NCBI RefSeq assembly: GCF_009742705.1
Contig: NZ_WPCU01000005.1
Location: 299,366 to 363,365 of the forward strand
Length of the DNA stretch: 64,000 nt
Origin: Auraticoccus cholistanensis
Lineage (GTDB): Bacteria; Actinomycetota; Actinomycetes; Propionibacteriales; Propionibacteriaceae
Direction of reading: 5' to 3'
The notes beneath the pieces are model-generated. The model saw only the letters and a list, made by a program, of their open reading frames with translations, did no database searches and was not told where the DNA came from. The translations under genes and the position numbers were made by a program. This document shows positions 1-8,123 of the stretch, piece by piece (the stretch's first letter is position 1; each line of letters opens with the position of its first letter).

Positions 1-1
1 G

Positions 2-259
2 CTGCCCGTGGCGGGCGTCCCGGAGCGCTTCGTCGGCGGGACGCTGCGCTCGCGGATGCGGGACACGCCGGCCGCGGGGAACCTGCGCGGCAAGACGGGG
101 TCGCTGACCGGCGTCACCGCGCTGTCGGGCTACGTCAGCGGCGCCGACGGCCGCGACTACGTCTTCGCCATGATCAGCAACTACCGCGGCAGCAGCCCGA
201 GGGCGGTCGAGGACGAGGTCGGCGTCACGCTGGCCGGCTGGACGGCGCAGACGTCGTGA
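2..259 (+). CDS. dacB: D-alanyl-D-alanine carboxypeptidase / endopeptidase (PBP4 type), C-terminal fragment
   Basis: Only the last 85 or so codons are present; the gene starts before the window. The product is a serine peptidase of the PBP4/DacB class that trims or cuts peptidoglycan cross-links outside the membrane. The visible support is the third active-site motif of penicillin-binding enzymes, GKTGSL, followed by a glycine-rich strand (SGYVSG) and a hydrophobic strand (YVFAMISNY), which is the normal C-terminal beta-sheet of this fold. The SXXK and SXN motifs would lie upstream and cannot be checked. The stop TGA is at 257-259. The next gene follows after about 100 bases, so it is probably last in its transcript. 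Confidence 0.85.
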   Translation: MPVAGVPERFVGGTLRSRMRDTPAAGNLRGKTGSLTGVTALSGYVSGADGRDYVFAMISNYRGSSPRAVEDEVGVTLAGWTAQTS

Positions 260-364
260 CCGCCGGCCGGGGTGCGAAGGCCCGGAGGCGGGCCGCCCGC
301 GGAAAGCGCGGCGATCTGTAGGCTGTCGGGCCATGGAAAGCATTCCGGCCTCGCAGGTGGGGGC

Positions 365-1033
365 ATGACGACCGTGGTTGACAGGACCGAGGAGAAGGTG
401 GAGTCGGTCTTCGACCACGTCACCGCACTCTTCCCCGACGAGGAGGTCCACCGGCTCGGCAAGCAGACCCTGATCGGTCTGTCCTGGGCCATCGAGGACG
501 AGTTCTGCGCCCGCGCCGAGCGCCCGGTCCTGATCGGGTCCTTCCAGGAGACCCGGTTCTGGGAGCCCTCCCGCGCCCGCTGGGTCGAGCTGGCCCGGGT
601 GGCGGAGAAGGCGCTGGTGATGGGCAGCTTCGGCGGTGTCGAGCCGACCCCCGAGGAGGTCGACGCCGGACTGGTCCGGGTGGACTTCCCCGCCGAATCG
701 CCGATCGCGCGCGAGTGGCTCGTCGTGTGCGACTCCTTCGAGCTGCCGGCCGCCCTGCTGGCCCGTGAGCTGCCCGGGCAGACCACGGTCCCCGACCGCG
801 ACCGCCTCTTCGAGGCGCTGTGGACGATCGAGGCCGACGTGGTCCGCGAGACCGCCCGGCGCTGCACCCAGGTGGCGGCGACGATGGGTGTGGCCGAGGC
901 CGCGCCGCTGCTGTACCACCTGGCCGAGCAGCCGCGCCCCAGCGTGGTCAGCCCCGAGGCGGCGTCCCGGCTGTTCAACCGCGTCGTGGTGCACCTCGAC
1001 CTCGCCAGCCGTCCCGTCCCGGACGGGATCTGA
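365..1033 (+). CDS. DICT sensory domain-containing protein
   Basis: A 222-residue soluble protein matching the DICT domain, a sensory module named from diguanylate cyclases and two-component proteins. The recognisable stretches are LIGLSWAIEDEFCARAE, LIGSFQETRFW, a VMGSFGG turn and CDSFELPAALLARELPG, followed by a helical C-terminal part with no catalytic domain. It is therefore a stand-alone sensor or adaptor whose ligand and partner are unknown. The ATG at 365 is preceded by a purine-rich AGGTGGGGG; upstream in-frame codons are not protein-like. The family assignment rests on remembered motif similarity; no output domain is visible. Confidence 0.75.
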   Translation: MTTVVDRTEEKVESVFDHVTALFPDEEVHRLGKQTLIGLSWAIEDEFCARAERPVLIGSFQETRFWEPSRARWVELARVAEKALVMGSFGGVEPTPEEVDAGLVRVDFPAESPIAREWLVVCDSFELPAALLARELPGQTTVPDRDRLFEALWTIEADVVRETARRCTQVAATMGVAEAAPLLYHLAEQPRPSVVSPEAASRLFNRVVVHLDLASRPVPDGI

Positions 1034-1097
1034 CTCGTCCACCGTCCACGGGGCCGGCAGCCCACCGGCCGGCCGGTCCCGTGGCAGGGTGGTGGTC

Positions 1098-1529
1098 GTG
1101 AGCACCGCACCCCTGGAGTACCGCACCGAGCTGGCGTGCCCGCCGGCGCGAGCCTTCGACACCTACACCGACCTGGGCTCGTGGTGGGACCCGATGTACA
1201 CCGCGGACGCGCAGACCTTCACCGGTGTCCGGGTCGAGCGACGCCTGGGGGGCTCCATCGTCGAGGAGCACGCCGACGGGGCCGAGTACGTCTGGGGCAC
1301 CATCACGCTGTGGCAGCCGGGCATGCTGCTCAGCCACTCCTTCCTGCTGGCCCACGAGACCGGGGTGGCCAGCCAGGTGCTGGTGCGCTTCGCCCCCGCC
1401 GCCGGCGGGACCGAGCTGCACCTGCAGCACGGCGGCTGGAACGAGGACAACCTCGCCGACCGCTCCCGGTTCACCGACTGGCCGGTGCTGCTCGAGGGGT
1501 TGCGTCGCCGGGTCGGCGCGATCGATTGA
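1098..1529 (+). CDS. SRPBCC (Bet v 1-like/AHSA1) family protein
   Basis: A 143-residue START/Bet v 1-like protein that probably binds a small hydrophobic ligand. It begins with the usual first strand and helix (EYRTELACPPARAFDTYTDLGSWW), has a central VWGTITLWQPG strand pair and ends in an amphipathic C-terminal helix (FTDWPVLLEGLRRRVGAID). The GTG start at 1098 is the first that gives the canonical N terminus. The last codons and the stop lie in the first copy of a 23-bp tandem repeat (1509-1600), so the C terminus may have been altered by repeat expansion. The substrate is unknown. Confidence 0.75.
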   Translation: MSTAPLEYRTELACPPARAFDTYTDLGSWWDPMYTADAQTFTGVRVERRLGGSIVEEHADGAEYVWGTITLWQPGMLLSHSFLLAHETGVASQVLVRFAPAAGGTELHLQHGGWNEDNLADRSRFTDWPVLLEGLRRRVGAID

Positions 1530-1600
1530 GCCGCGTCGGCGCGATCCACTGAGCCGCGTCGGCGCGATCGGCTGAGCCGGGTCGGCGCGATCCGCTGAGC
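1509..1600. repeat. 23-bp direct tandem repeat, four copies
   Basis: Four consecutive 23-base units at 1509-1531, 1532-1554, 1555-1577 and 1578-1600. Each has the core GTCGGCGCGATC followed by a variable pair and TGAGC. The first copy contains the last codons and the stop of the SRPBCC gene. Because 23 is not a multiple of 3 and each unit has TGA, extra copies do not extend the protein. The last unit feeds into the hairpin at 1592-1611. Confidence 0.9.
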
Positions 1601-1611
1601 CTCCTCAGCGG
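1592..1611. terminator. Bidirectional hairpin between convergent genes
   Basis: Perfect 8-bp inverted repeat (CCGCTGAG / CTCAGCGG) with loop CCTC, lying between the SRPBCC stop and the NUDIX stop. The complement of the right arm contains the NUDIX TGA. No T-tract, as usual for very GC-rich actinobacteria. Confidence 0.6.
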
Positions 1612-2045
1612 TGCAGCCAGCTGCCGGCGAGCTCCTCCGCGATCGGGACGTCGCCCGGCAGCCAGGCCACGTCCAGCACCCCCTCGGCTCCGAGCCAGCG
1701 CACGGCGTCGTGGTCGGGCCCAGGCTCGAGGGCCTCGTCGGTGACGGCCCACCAGATGCGCAGCACCGCCCCGTTCGGCAGCGGCCAGCCCTTCCCGGGA
1801 GGCCCGAGCTCGCCGCCCAGCCGGACGGCCCCCAGCCCCAGCTCCTCGGCCAGCTCGCGGAGCAGCGCGTCGGTGGGCTCCTCGCCGGGCTCCACCTTGC
1901 CGCCGGGGAACTCCCAGCCGCCGGCCAGGTCGCCGTTGCGCCGGCGGGCCGCCAGCACCCGGGTGGGACGGAGGAGGTCGTCCACGAAGGCCGCGCCGAC
2001 CACCACCAGCGGTGGCGTGCCGGTGCGGGGGCCGTGCTCACTCAC
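1605..2045 (-). CDS. NUDIX hydrolase (MutT/NudG-like)
   Basis: A 146-residue NUDIX pyrophosphohydrolase, probably cleaning oxidised or otherwise modified nucleoside triphosphates. The NUDIX box GX5EX7REUXEEXGU is complete: GGKVEPGEE, then REL-AEELGL. The N-terminal VVVGAAFVDDLLRPTRVLAARR and WEFPGGKVEPGE are typical of MutT-like CTP/8-oxo-dGTP enzymes. The start is GTG at 2043-2045, overlapping by 8 bases the stop of the upstream YhfC-like gene, which suggests translational coupling. The stop codon lies inside the terminator hairpin. Confidence 0.88.
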   Translation of the reverse strand: MSEHGPRTGTPPLVVVGAAFVDDLLRPTRVLAARRRNGDLAGGWEFPGGKVEPGEEPTDALLRELAEELGLGAVRLGGELGPPGKGWPLPNGAVLRIWWAVTDEALEPGPDHDAVRWLGAEGVLDVAWLPGDVPIAEELAGSWLHR

Positions 2046-2865
2046 CGGCGCCCCCGACCGTCGCCGGAGCCGGCTCGGCGGTGCGGGCCCGCACCACCAG
2101 CCACACCACCGCGGCCAGCACGACCGCGGCCACGGTCAGCGCCAGCTCGAGCAGCCAGGTGGTCGCCAGGCCCGGCTCCAGGTGCGGCTGGAGCAGCAGC
2201 GGGACCGCGTTGAAGCCGGCGTGCAGCAGGACCGCCAGCACCAGCAGCGGCAGCCGACGGTCCCGGACCGCGCGGAACACCAGCACGCTGAGCACGACGT
2301 GCACCCCCATCGCCACCACCCGCTCCCAGAGCGCGGCCAGCTGACCGGCGGCGCCGAGCTGGGCCAGGGCGTCCCGCTGGGTCTGCAGGGCGCTCACCGC
2401 CTCGGGCGGCAGCGAGCCGGACGGCAGCTGGCCCGAGCCGAGCACCGCGTAGGTCAGCGCGGTCGTCCCGACCGTGACGCCGACGAGGACCACGGCCTCC
2501 AGACCGCCGTGACCGACGCCCGCCCCCACCGGGACGGCACGCCGGTCGGGCTCACCGGGTAGCAGGAAGCGGAACCCGAGCCAGCGGGCGCCCTCCTCGA
2601 AGACACCGGCGCTGAGGCACAGCAGGACCAGCCACAGCACGGGGTGGGCCAGCACCCACCCACCCGCACCGGCCTGCACGGCGCTCATCAGCGGCAGCCG
2701 GGTGAAGAGCTGGGCGACCGCGAAGGTCAGCACCCCCACCCAGATGGCGCGGGCCGGCACGCTGGTGCGCCGCACCAGCAGCACCGCGAGCAGCACCGGG
2801 CCGAGCACCACCGCGACGGTGACGACCACGGCGGAGACGTAGTAGGAGACGGGCAGCGGCTCCAC
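2038..2865 (-). CDS. YhfC-family intramembrane metalloprotease-like protein
   Basis: A 275-residue multi-pass membrane protein with about eight hydrophobic segments. It carries the conserved pattern of the YhfC family, related to CAAX/CPBP intramembrane proteases: an EEGARWLGFRFLL segment following TM3, GVGHGGLEAVV, and a late HAGFNA in a membrane segment that supplies another possible metal ligand. The Glu and His residues are consistent with a zinc site, but no substrate is known. Start GTG at 2865, just downstream of the HhH-GPD gene stop (2869), so the three minus-strand genes 3474-1605 probably form one transcript. Confidence 0.75.
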   Translation of the reverse strand: MEPLPVSYYVSAVVVTVAVVLGPVLLAVLLVRRTSVPARAIWVGVLTFAVAQLFTRLPLMSAVQAGAGGWVLAHPVLWLVLLCLSAGVFEEGARWLGFRFLLPGEPDRRAVPVGAGVGHGGLEAVVLVGVTVGTTALTYAVLGSGQLPSGSLPPEAVSALQTQRDALAQLGAAGQLAALWERVVAMGVHVVLSVLVFRAVRDRRLPLLVLAVLLHAGFNAVPLLLQPHLEPGLATTWLLELALTVAAVVLAAVVWLVVRARTAEPAPATVGGAGE

Positions 2866-2868
2866 GGG

Positions 2869-3474
2869 TCAGCCGGCCGGGACGTCGGTGGTGGCCCGGG
2901 CCGCCTTCGCCTGCGCCTTGACCATCTTCTTGTGCTCGCGCACCTTCTGCAGCGAGGCCTCGTCGACCACGTCGGCCACCGACCGGTAGCCGTCCTGGCC
3001 GTACTCGCCGGCCGCCTGCTGCCAGCCGTCGGCGGCGACCCCGAGCTGCTTGCCCAGCAGCGCCACGAAGATCGACGCCTTCTGGCGCCCGAAGCCCGGC
3101 AGCGCCTCGATCCGGCGTCGCAGCTCGGCGCCGTCGGGGGCGGTCTCCACCAGGGTGCGGGCGTCGCCCTCCCAGTCCCGCACCAGGGCCTGGCAGACCT
3201 GGTGCACGCGGGCGCCCATCGAGCCGGGGAACCGGTGCACGGCGGGACGCTCCGAGCACAGCGCGACGAAGTCCTCCACCGGCAGCTGGGCGATGGCCGC
3301 CACGTCCAGCCGTCCGCCCATCCGCCGGGCGATCACCGCCGGGCCGCTGAACGCCTTCTCCATCGGGATCTGCTGGTCCAGGGTCATCCCGATCAGCAGC
3401 GCGTTCAGGTCCCGCGACAGCAGCGCGTCGGCCTCGGGGTCACCGGTCAACCAGAGTTCTCGCTCGGCGTCCAT
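2869..3474 (-). CDS. HhH-GPD type base-excision repair protein
   Basis: A 201-residue protein of the actinobacterial HhH-GPD family related to DNA glycosylases. The helix-hairpin-helix is LPGFGRQKASIFVALLGKQLG at about residues 125-145, followed by an Asp (AADGW) where the catalytic aspartate of glycosylases lies. An N-terminal helical segment (LIGMTLDQQIPMEKAFSGP) resembles the first lobe of the fold. The ATG at 3474 is preferred over one nine codons upstream because AGGATGAGG lies 4-12 bases before it. It has no iron-sulfur cysteine set. The substrate lesion is unknown. Confidence 0.8.
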   Translation of the reverse strand: MDAERELWLTGDPEADALLSRDLNALLIGMTLDQQIPMEKAFSGPAVIARRMGGRLDVAAIAQLPVEDFVALCSERPAVHRFPGSMGARVHQVCQALVRDWEGDARTLVETAPDGAELRRRIEALPGFGRQKASIFVALLGKQLGVAADGWQQAAGEYGQDGYRSVADVVDEASLQKVREHKKMVKAQAKAARATTDVPAG

Positions 3475-3513
3475 GGCCTCATCCTGCCGCACGACGTCCA
3501 CGGCGTGGGGCGC

Positions 3514-4548
3514 TCACTCGTAGAGGACGTACTCCGGCCGCGGCTCGAGGTCCATGACCTCCTCCGGCGTCATCAGCCGCGACGAGCCCTCGGCGTCCTC
3601 CTCGTAGAACAGCTTGAAGCCGTGGTGGACGCCGCCGGGCACCGTCCTCGAGATGGCCTCGTAGGTCTTCCGCTTCGCCCCGGGCGGGCCGATGCCGTCG
3701 ATGGAGACGACCACCGCCAGGTGCTCGTGCTCCTCGGCCTCGAGGTCCTCGGGGTCCTCGACGATGTCGACCCGCAGCTGGTGGTACAGCATGACCTTCT
3801 CCGGCAGCCGCTCCCGCTCGGTGAGCTCGTCGAGCCAGCCGGCGATCTCGTCCAGCTCGGCACCGGTGGTGGAGCCGAAGACCCGGCCTGGGACCTCGTC
3901 CTCCCCCACCGCCCACTCCGGGTCCAGCGCGACGCCCACGTCGGGCTCGGAGAGCCACCGCTCGTAGTGCTGCACCTCCGCCAGCATGTCGGCGCGACCG
4001 GGCTGGATGTTGAGCAGCAGCAGGGCGTCGTGGCGACGGGCGGCCTCGAGGTGGTCGGCGACGACGTCGTCGTCGACGCGGGTGCGGTAGCTGCCGTCGG
4101 GCCCGGGCGTGGAGTGGACCATGGTGGCGATCAGCTCCAGCACCGGCAGCGGACGACGCCCGCCGGCGGTGTAGTCCTCGCCGACCTCGATCATCTCCTC
4201 GACCCGGTCGTCGAGGCGGCCGACACCCATCCGGCCCAGCGCCGGCGAGCCGGGGTAGCCGGAGAAGCCGACCAGGCGGTGCTCGGGGAAGACCTCGGTG
4301 CCGCCGCGGGGCAGCTGCTGACGCTGCGGGGTGGGCGTCGGGGTGGGCGAGCTCGGGCTGGCAGACGTCGGGCCGGGGCTGGGCGCCGGGGTGGCGACGG
4401 ACGCGCTGCCGGGTGCGACCGACGCGGACGGCGTCCCGGCGGGGTTCTCCCCCGCCGGCCGGTCCGTGGTGGAGCAGGCCACCAGCAGGAGCGCCAGCAG
4501 CGGCGGACCCAACCGGGCCGCGGCGGCGCGGACCGGCCACCGCCTCAC
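3514..4548 (-). CDS. Putative secreted lipoprotein of unknown function
   Basis: A 344-residue exported lipoprotein. Residues 1-25 form a type II signal peptide (RR-rich start, hydrophobic LLALLLVAC lipobox), followed by a Pro/Ser/Thr-rich linker to about residue 75. The folded part starts at GGTEVFPEHRLVGFSGYPG and includes alternating strands and helices (LPVLELIATMVHST, DALLLLNIQPGRADM, EKVMLYHQLRVDIVED, HLAVVVSIDGIG) that resemble a TIM-barrel-like glycoside hydrolase or polysaccharide-binding fold, but no catalytic motif is recognised. Start GTG at 4548 with GAGAGG upstream. It is transcribed divergently from the alpha/beta hydrolase. Confidence 0.7.
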   Translation of the reverse strand: MRRWPVRAAAARLGPPLLALLLVACSTTDRPAGENPAGTPSASVAPGSASVATPAPSPGPTSASPSSPTPTPTPQRQQLPRGGTEVFPEHRLVGFSGYPGSPALGRMGVGRLDDRVEEMIEVGEDYTAGGRRPLPVLELIATMVHSTPGPDGSYRTRVDDDVVADHLEAARRHDALLLLNIQPGRADMLAEVQHYERWLSEPDVGVALDPEWAVGEDEVPGRVFGSTTGAELDEIAGWLDELTERERLPEKVMLYHQLRVDIVEDPEDLEAEEHEHLAVVVSIDGIGPPGAKRKTYEAISRTVPGGVHHGFKLFYEEDAEGSSRLMTPEEVMDLEPRPEYVLYE

Positions 4549-4710
4549 CGCCGGGTCCTCTCGTCGAAGGAGCTCACACGCACCGCCCTCCCGTCCTGCT
4601 CGTCACCGGTCCGGCCGAGGCGCCAGCGTACGCAACCGGACCGGCCGGACGCGGCACGGGTCCGGGACCCGGGCTCGACCCCGGTCCTCCTCCGAGATCC
4701 GTCTCCGACC

Positions 4711-4728
4711 ATGTACCACCTGGTACAT
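4711..4728. promoter_or_regulatory. Probable TetR-type operator palindrome
   Basis: Perfect inverted repeat ATGTACCA-CC-TGGTACAT. It overlaps a TACATT -10-like hexamer (4724-4729) and ends 36 bases before the ATG of the alpha/beta hydrolase. A TetR-family gene is encoded at the other end of that hydrolase, so it is the obvious candidate to bind here. This is inference from position and symmetry. Confidence 0.65.
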
Positions 4729-4764
4729 TCGGGGTCGTCGAGGACGACGGACGGAGGAGCGACG

Positions 4765-5634
4765 ATGGCCACGGTGGCGCTTAGTGCGGGCGAGATCGAG
4801 TACACCGACAGCGGCGGGGACGGCCCGGTGCTGGTGATGCTGCACGGCGTCAACATGGACGCCACCCTGTGGAGCCGCGTGGTGGCCGAGCTCGGCCCGG
4901 GCTACCGGTGCGTGTGCCCCACGCTGCCGCTGGGCAGCCACCGCCGCCCGGTGCGACGCCCGGAGCTGGTGACGCACCGCGGTGTCGCCGCCATGGTCGG
5001 CGAGCTCCTCGAGGCGCTCGACCTGCACGAGGTGACCCTCGTGCTCAACGACTGGGGCGGCGCGCAGTTCCTGCTGGCCGAGGGGCCGACCGAGCGGATC
5101 GCGGGCGCGGTGCTGGTCGCCTGCGAGGCCTTCGACAACTTCCCGCCCGGGCTGCCGGGCCGGGCGGTGGCCACCAGCGCCCGGATCCCCGGTCTGCTCT
5201 GGCTGGCCATGCAGCTGCAGCGCTACCGGTGGTTCCGTCGGGCGCCCGGCGCCTGGGGCTGGATGAGCAAGCACCCCGTGCCCGACGACGTCATGGACCG
5301 GTGGTTCCGTCCGGCGCAGCAGGACGCCGGGGTGCGACGGGACCTGCGGACCTTCGCGCTGTCGACCCCCTCCCGCGCCGAGCTGGCGGCGCTCGCCGAC
5401 CGGCTGGAGACGTTCCACCGTCCGACGCTCGTGGTGTGGGCGAGCGAGGACCGGCTGATGCCCCGCGAGCACGGGCCCCGGCTGGCCCGGCTGCTGCCCC
5501 GCGCCCGTCTCGTGGAGATCGAGGACAGCTACACCCTGGTGCCGCAGGACCAGCCGGGGCGGCTCGCCCGCGAGCTGGCCCGCTTCGTCGCCGAGGACCT
5601 GCGCCGCGCGGTGCGCTCCGAGGACGCCGGCTGA
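4765..5634 (+). CDS. Alpha/beta hydrolase, haloalkane-dehalogenase-like (Asp nucleophile)
   Basis: A 289-residue alpha/beta hydrolase. The oxyanion region is LHGVNMD (residues 26-32), and the nucleophile elbow is NDWGG with Asp96 rather than Ser, as in haloalkane dehalogenases and epoxide hydrolases. The acid loop is WASEDRLMP. The position where the catalytic His is expected reads EDSYTLVPQDQP, with Tyr-Thr and no His, so hydrolysis of an alkyl-enzyme ester may not occur by the usual route. Start ATG with GGAGGAG 7 bases upstream. It is convergent with a TetR regulator, and an operator-like palindrome lies on its promoter. Substrate unknown. Confidence 0.75.
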   Translation: MATVALSAGEIEYTDSGGDGPVLVMLHGVNMDATLWSRVVAELGPGYRCVCPTLPLGSHRRPVRRPELVTHRGVAAMVGELLEALDLHEVTLVLNDWGGAQFLLAEGPTERIAGAVLVACEAFDNFPPGLPGRAVATSARIPGLLWLAMQLQRYRWFRRAPGAWGWMSKHPVPDDVMDRWFRPAQQDAGVRRDLRTFALSTPSRAELAALADRLETFHRPTLVVWASEDRLMPREHGPRLARLLPRARLVEIEDSYTLVPQDQPGRLARELARFVAEDLRRAVRSEDAG

Positions 5635-5662
5635 GCAACCGGCTCGGACGCCGCTCAGCCGG
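5627..5662. terminator. Bidirectional terminator hairpin
   Basis: Perfect 10-bp inverted repeat CCGGCTGAGC / GCTCAGCCGG around a 16-base loop. The arms contain the stop codons of the convergent hydrolase and TetR genes. Confidence 0.6.
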
Positions 5663-6206
5663 GTCGCCTGGTCGACTCCAGGAACGCGCGCACCGTCTCG
5701 TCCGCCGCCGCCCGGTCCCCGGTCAGCGCGAGCTCGAACAGCGTCCCGCGGGTCACGGCCAGCGCGGTCCGGCCGAGCACGTCGGCGCGCTGCGGAGGGT
5801 GTCCGAGACCCCGGAAGAGCCGGGCGAGGGTGTCGTTCCACACCGACATCCAGGTGCGCAGCGACGCCGCCCAGGCGTGGCCCTGCATCGCCGAGGCGGA
5901 GAGCTCGAAGAACAGCGGTGCGAAGACGTCGTTGGCGTCGGCGAGCTGGTCCCAGAACGACCAGGCCGCCGCGAGCGGGTCGGCGGCGTCGGCGAGCAGG
6001 TCGTCCAGCACGGTCTGCTGCTGGCGCCAGACGTCCTCGACCACCGCCGCCAGCAGCCCCTCCTTGGAGCCGAAGTGGTAGATGAGCATCCGGTGGCTGG
6101 TCCCGATGCCGGCCGCCAGCGAGCGCAGGCTCGTCTCCCCGACTCCGTTGCTGGCGAACCAGGCGACCGCCCGCTCCAGCAGCGCGTCGCGGGGGCTCGT
6201 GGTCAC
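5655..6206 (-). CDS. TetR/AcrR family transcriptional regulator
   Basis: A 183-residue repressor-type protein. Residues 8-52 form the TetR helix-turn-helix (LLERAVAWFASNGVGETSLRS, then IYHFGSKEGLLAAVV, with the conserved Y-H-F-x-S/G-K-E). The remainder is a helical ligand-binding domain with the sequence FELSASAMQGHAWAASL. Start GTG at 6204-6206; a TATGCT -10-like element lies 8 bases before it. It faces the alpha/beta hydrolase gene across a shared terminator, and the palindrome at 4711-4728 is the likely operator. Inducer unknown. Confidence 0.85.
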   Translation of the reverse strand: MTTSPRDALLERAVAWFASNGVGETSLRSLAAGIGTSHRMLIYHFGSKEGLLAAVVEDVWRQQQTVLDDLLADAADPLAAAWSFWDQLADANDVFAPLFFELSASAMQGHAWAASLRTWMSVWNDTLARLFRGLGHPPQRADVLGRTALAVTRGTLFELALTGDRAAADETVRAFLESTRRPG

Positions 6207-6326
6207 GGCGCCGAAGCATACGCGCGGTCCGACGGCCGAGCCGTGGCGCCGGGCGGCGTCACGGACGCGACGAGGCCCGGGCCGCAGCGCGGACCCGGGC
6301 CCCGCCGGTCGAGCGTGGGTGCTGGC

Positions 6327-7727
<1,401 letters not shown>

Positions 7728-7802
7728 GGCCCTCACTCTAGCGACGCCGCACCCCTGCCCCGTCCACGCCCGGGACCGCCCCTGGGCCCTGCCGGGACAC
7801 CT

Positions 7803-7975
7803 CCTCACAGCCGCTCCGGTCCGCCCTCACAGCCGCTCCGGTCCGCCTTCACCGCCGTCGCCTCACAGCCGTCACCTCGCCCTCACAGCCGCTCCGGTCC
7901 GCCTTCACAGCCGTCACCTCGCCCTCACAGCCGCTGCAACGGCTGTGGAGCGCCCCTACCGGCTGTGAAGCGGCG
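7803..7975. repeat. Array of CTCACAGCCG repeats in the lpdA / HTH-MurA divergent region
   Basis: A 22-base unit (CCTCACAGCCG then CTCCGGTCCGC) occurs at 7803-7824, 7825-7846 and 7881-7902, alternating with a related 20-base unit (7861-7880, 7903-7922). The core TCACAGCCG recurs six times, and twice in reverse (CGGCTGTGG, CGGCTGTGA) at 7941-7970. CAGCCG-CTGCAA-CGGCTG at 7929-7946 is a perfect hairpin. The whole region 7728-8089 has no convincing gene. Confidence 0.85.
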
Positions 7976-8089
7976 GAGGGGGGCAGCCGGCCAGCGCGGG
8001 CGGCGGACGAGCGTCGGGCGAGTCGCCGACGTGTGGGTGCGGGTGCAGCGGGTAGCGTGACGCCGGGCGCGCGACACGAAGTCCCTCGC

Positions 8090-8117
8090 TTGCGATATAT
8101 CAGATGTGAGTTATCGT
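8090..8117 (+). promoter_or_regulatory. Leaderless promoter with overlapping inverted repeat, HTH-MurA gene
   Basis: A -35 TTGCGA (8090-8095) and a -10 TATCGT (8112-8117), 16 bases apart, are followed 6 bases later by GTG 8124. The inverted repeat CGATA (8093-8097) / TATCG (8112-8116) sits on both hexamers, as a repressor site would. It may be the target of the gene's own N-terminal XRE domain (inference). Confidence 0.55.
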
Positions 8118-8123
8118 GGCCGG

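Noticed and set aside
7803..7975. CRISPR array
   Set aside because: Units are nearly identical without unique spacers, shorter than CRISPR repeats, and no cas gene is present.
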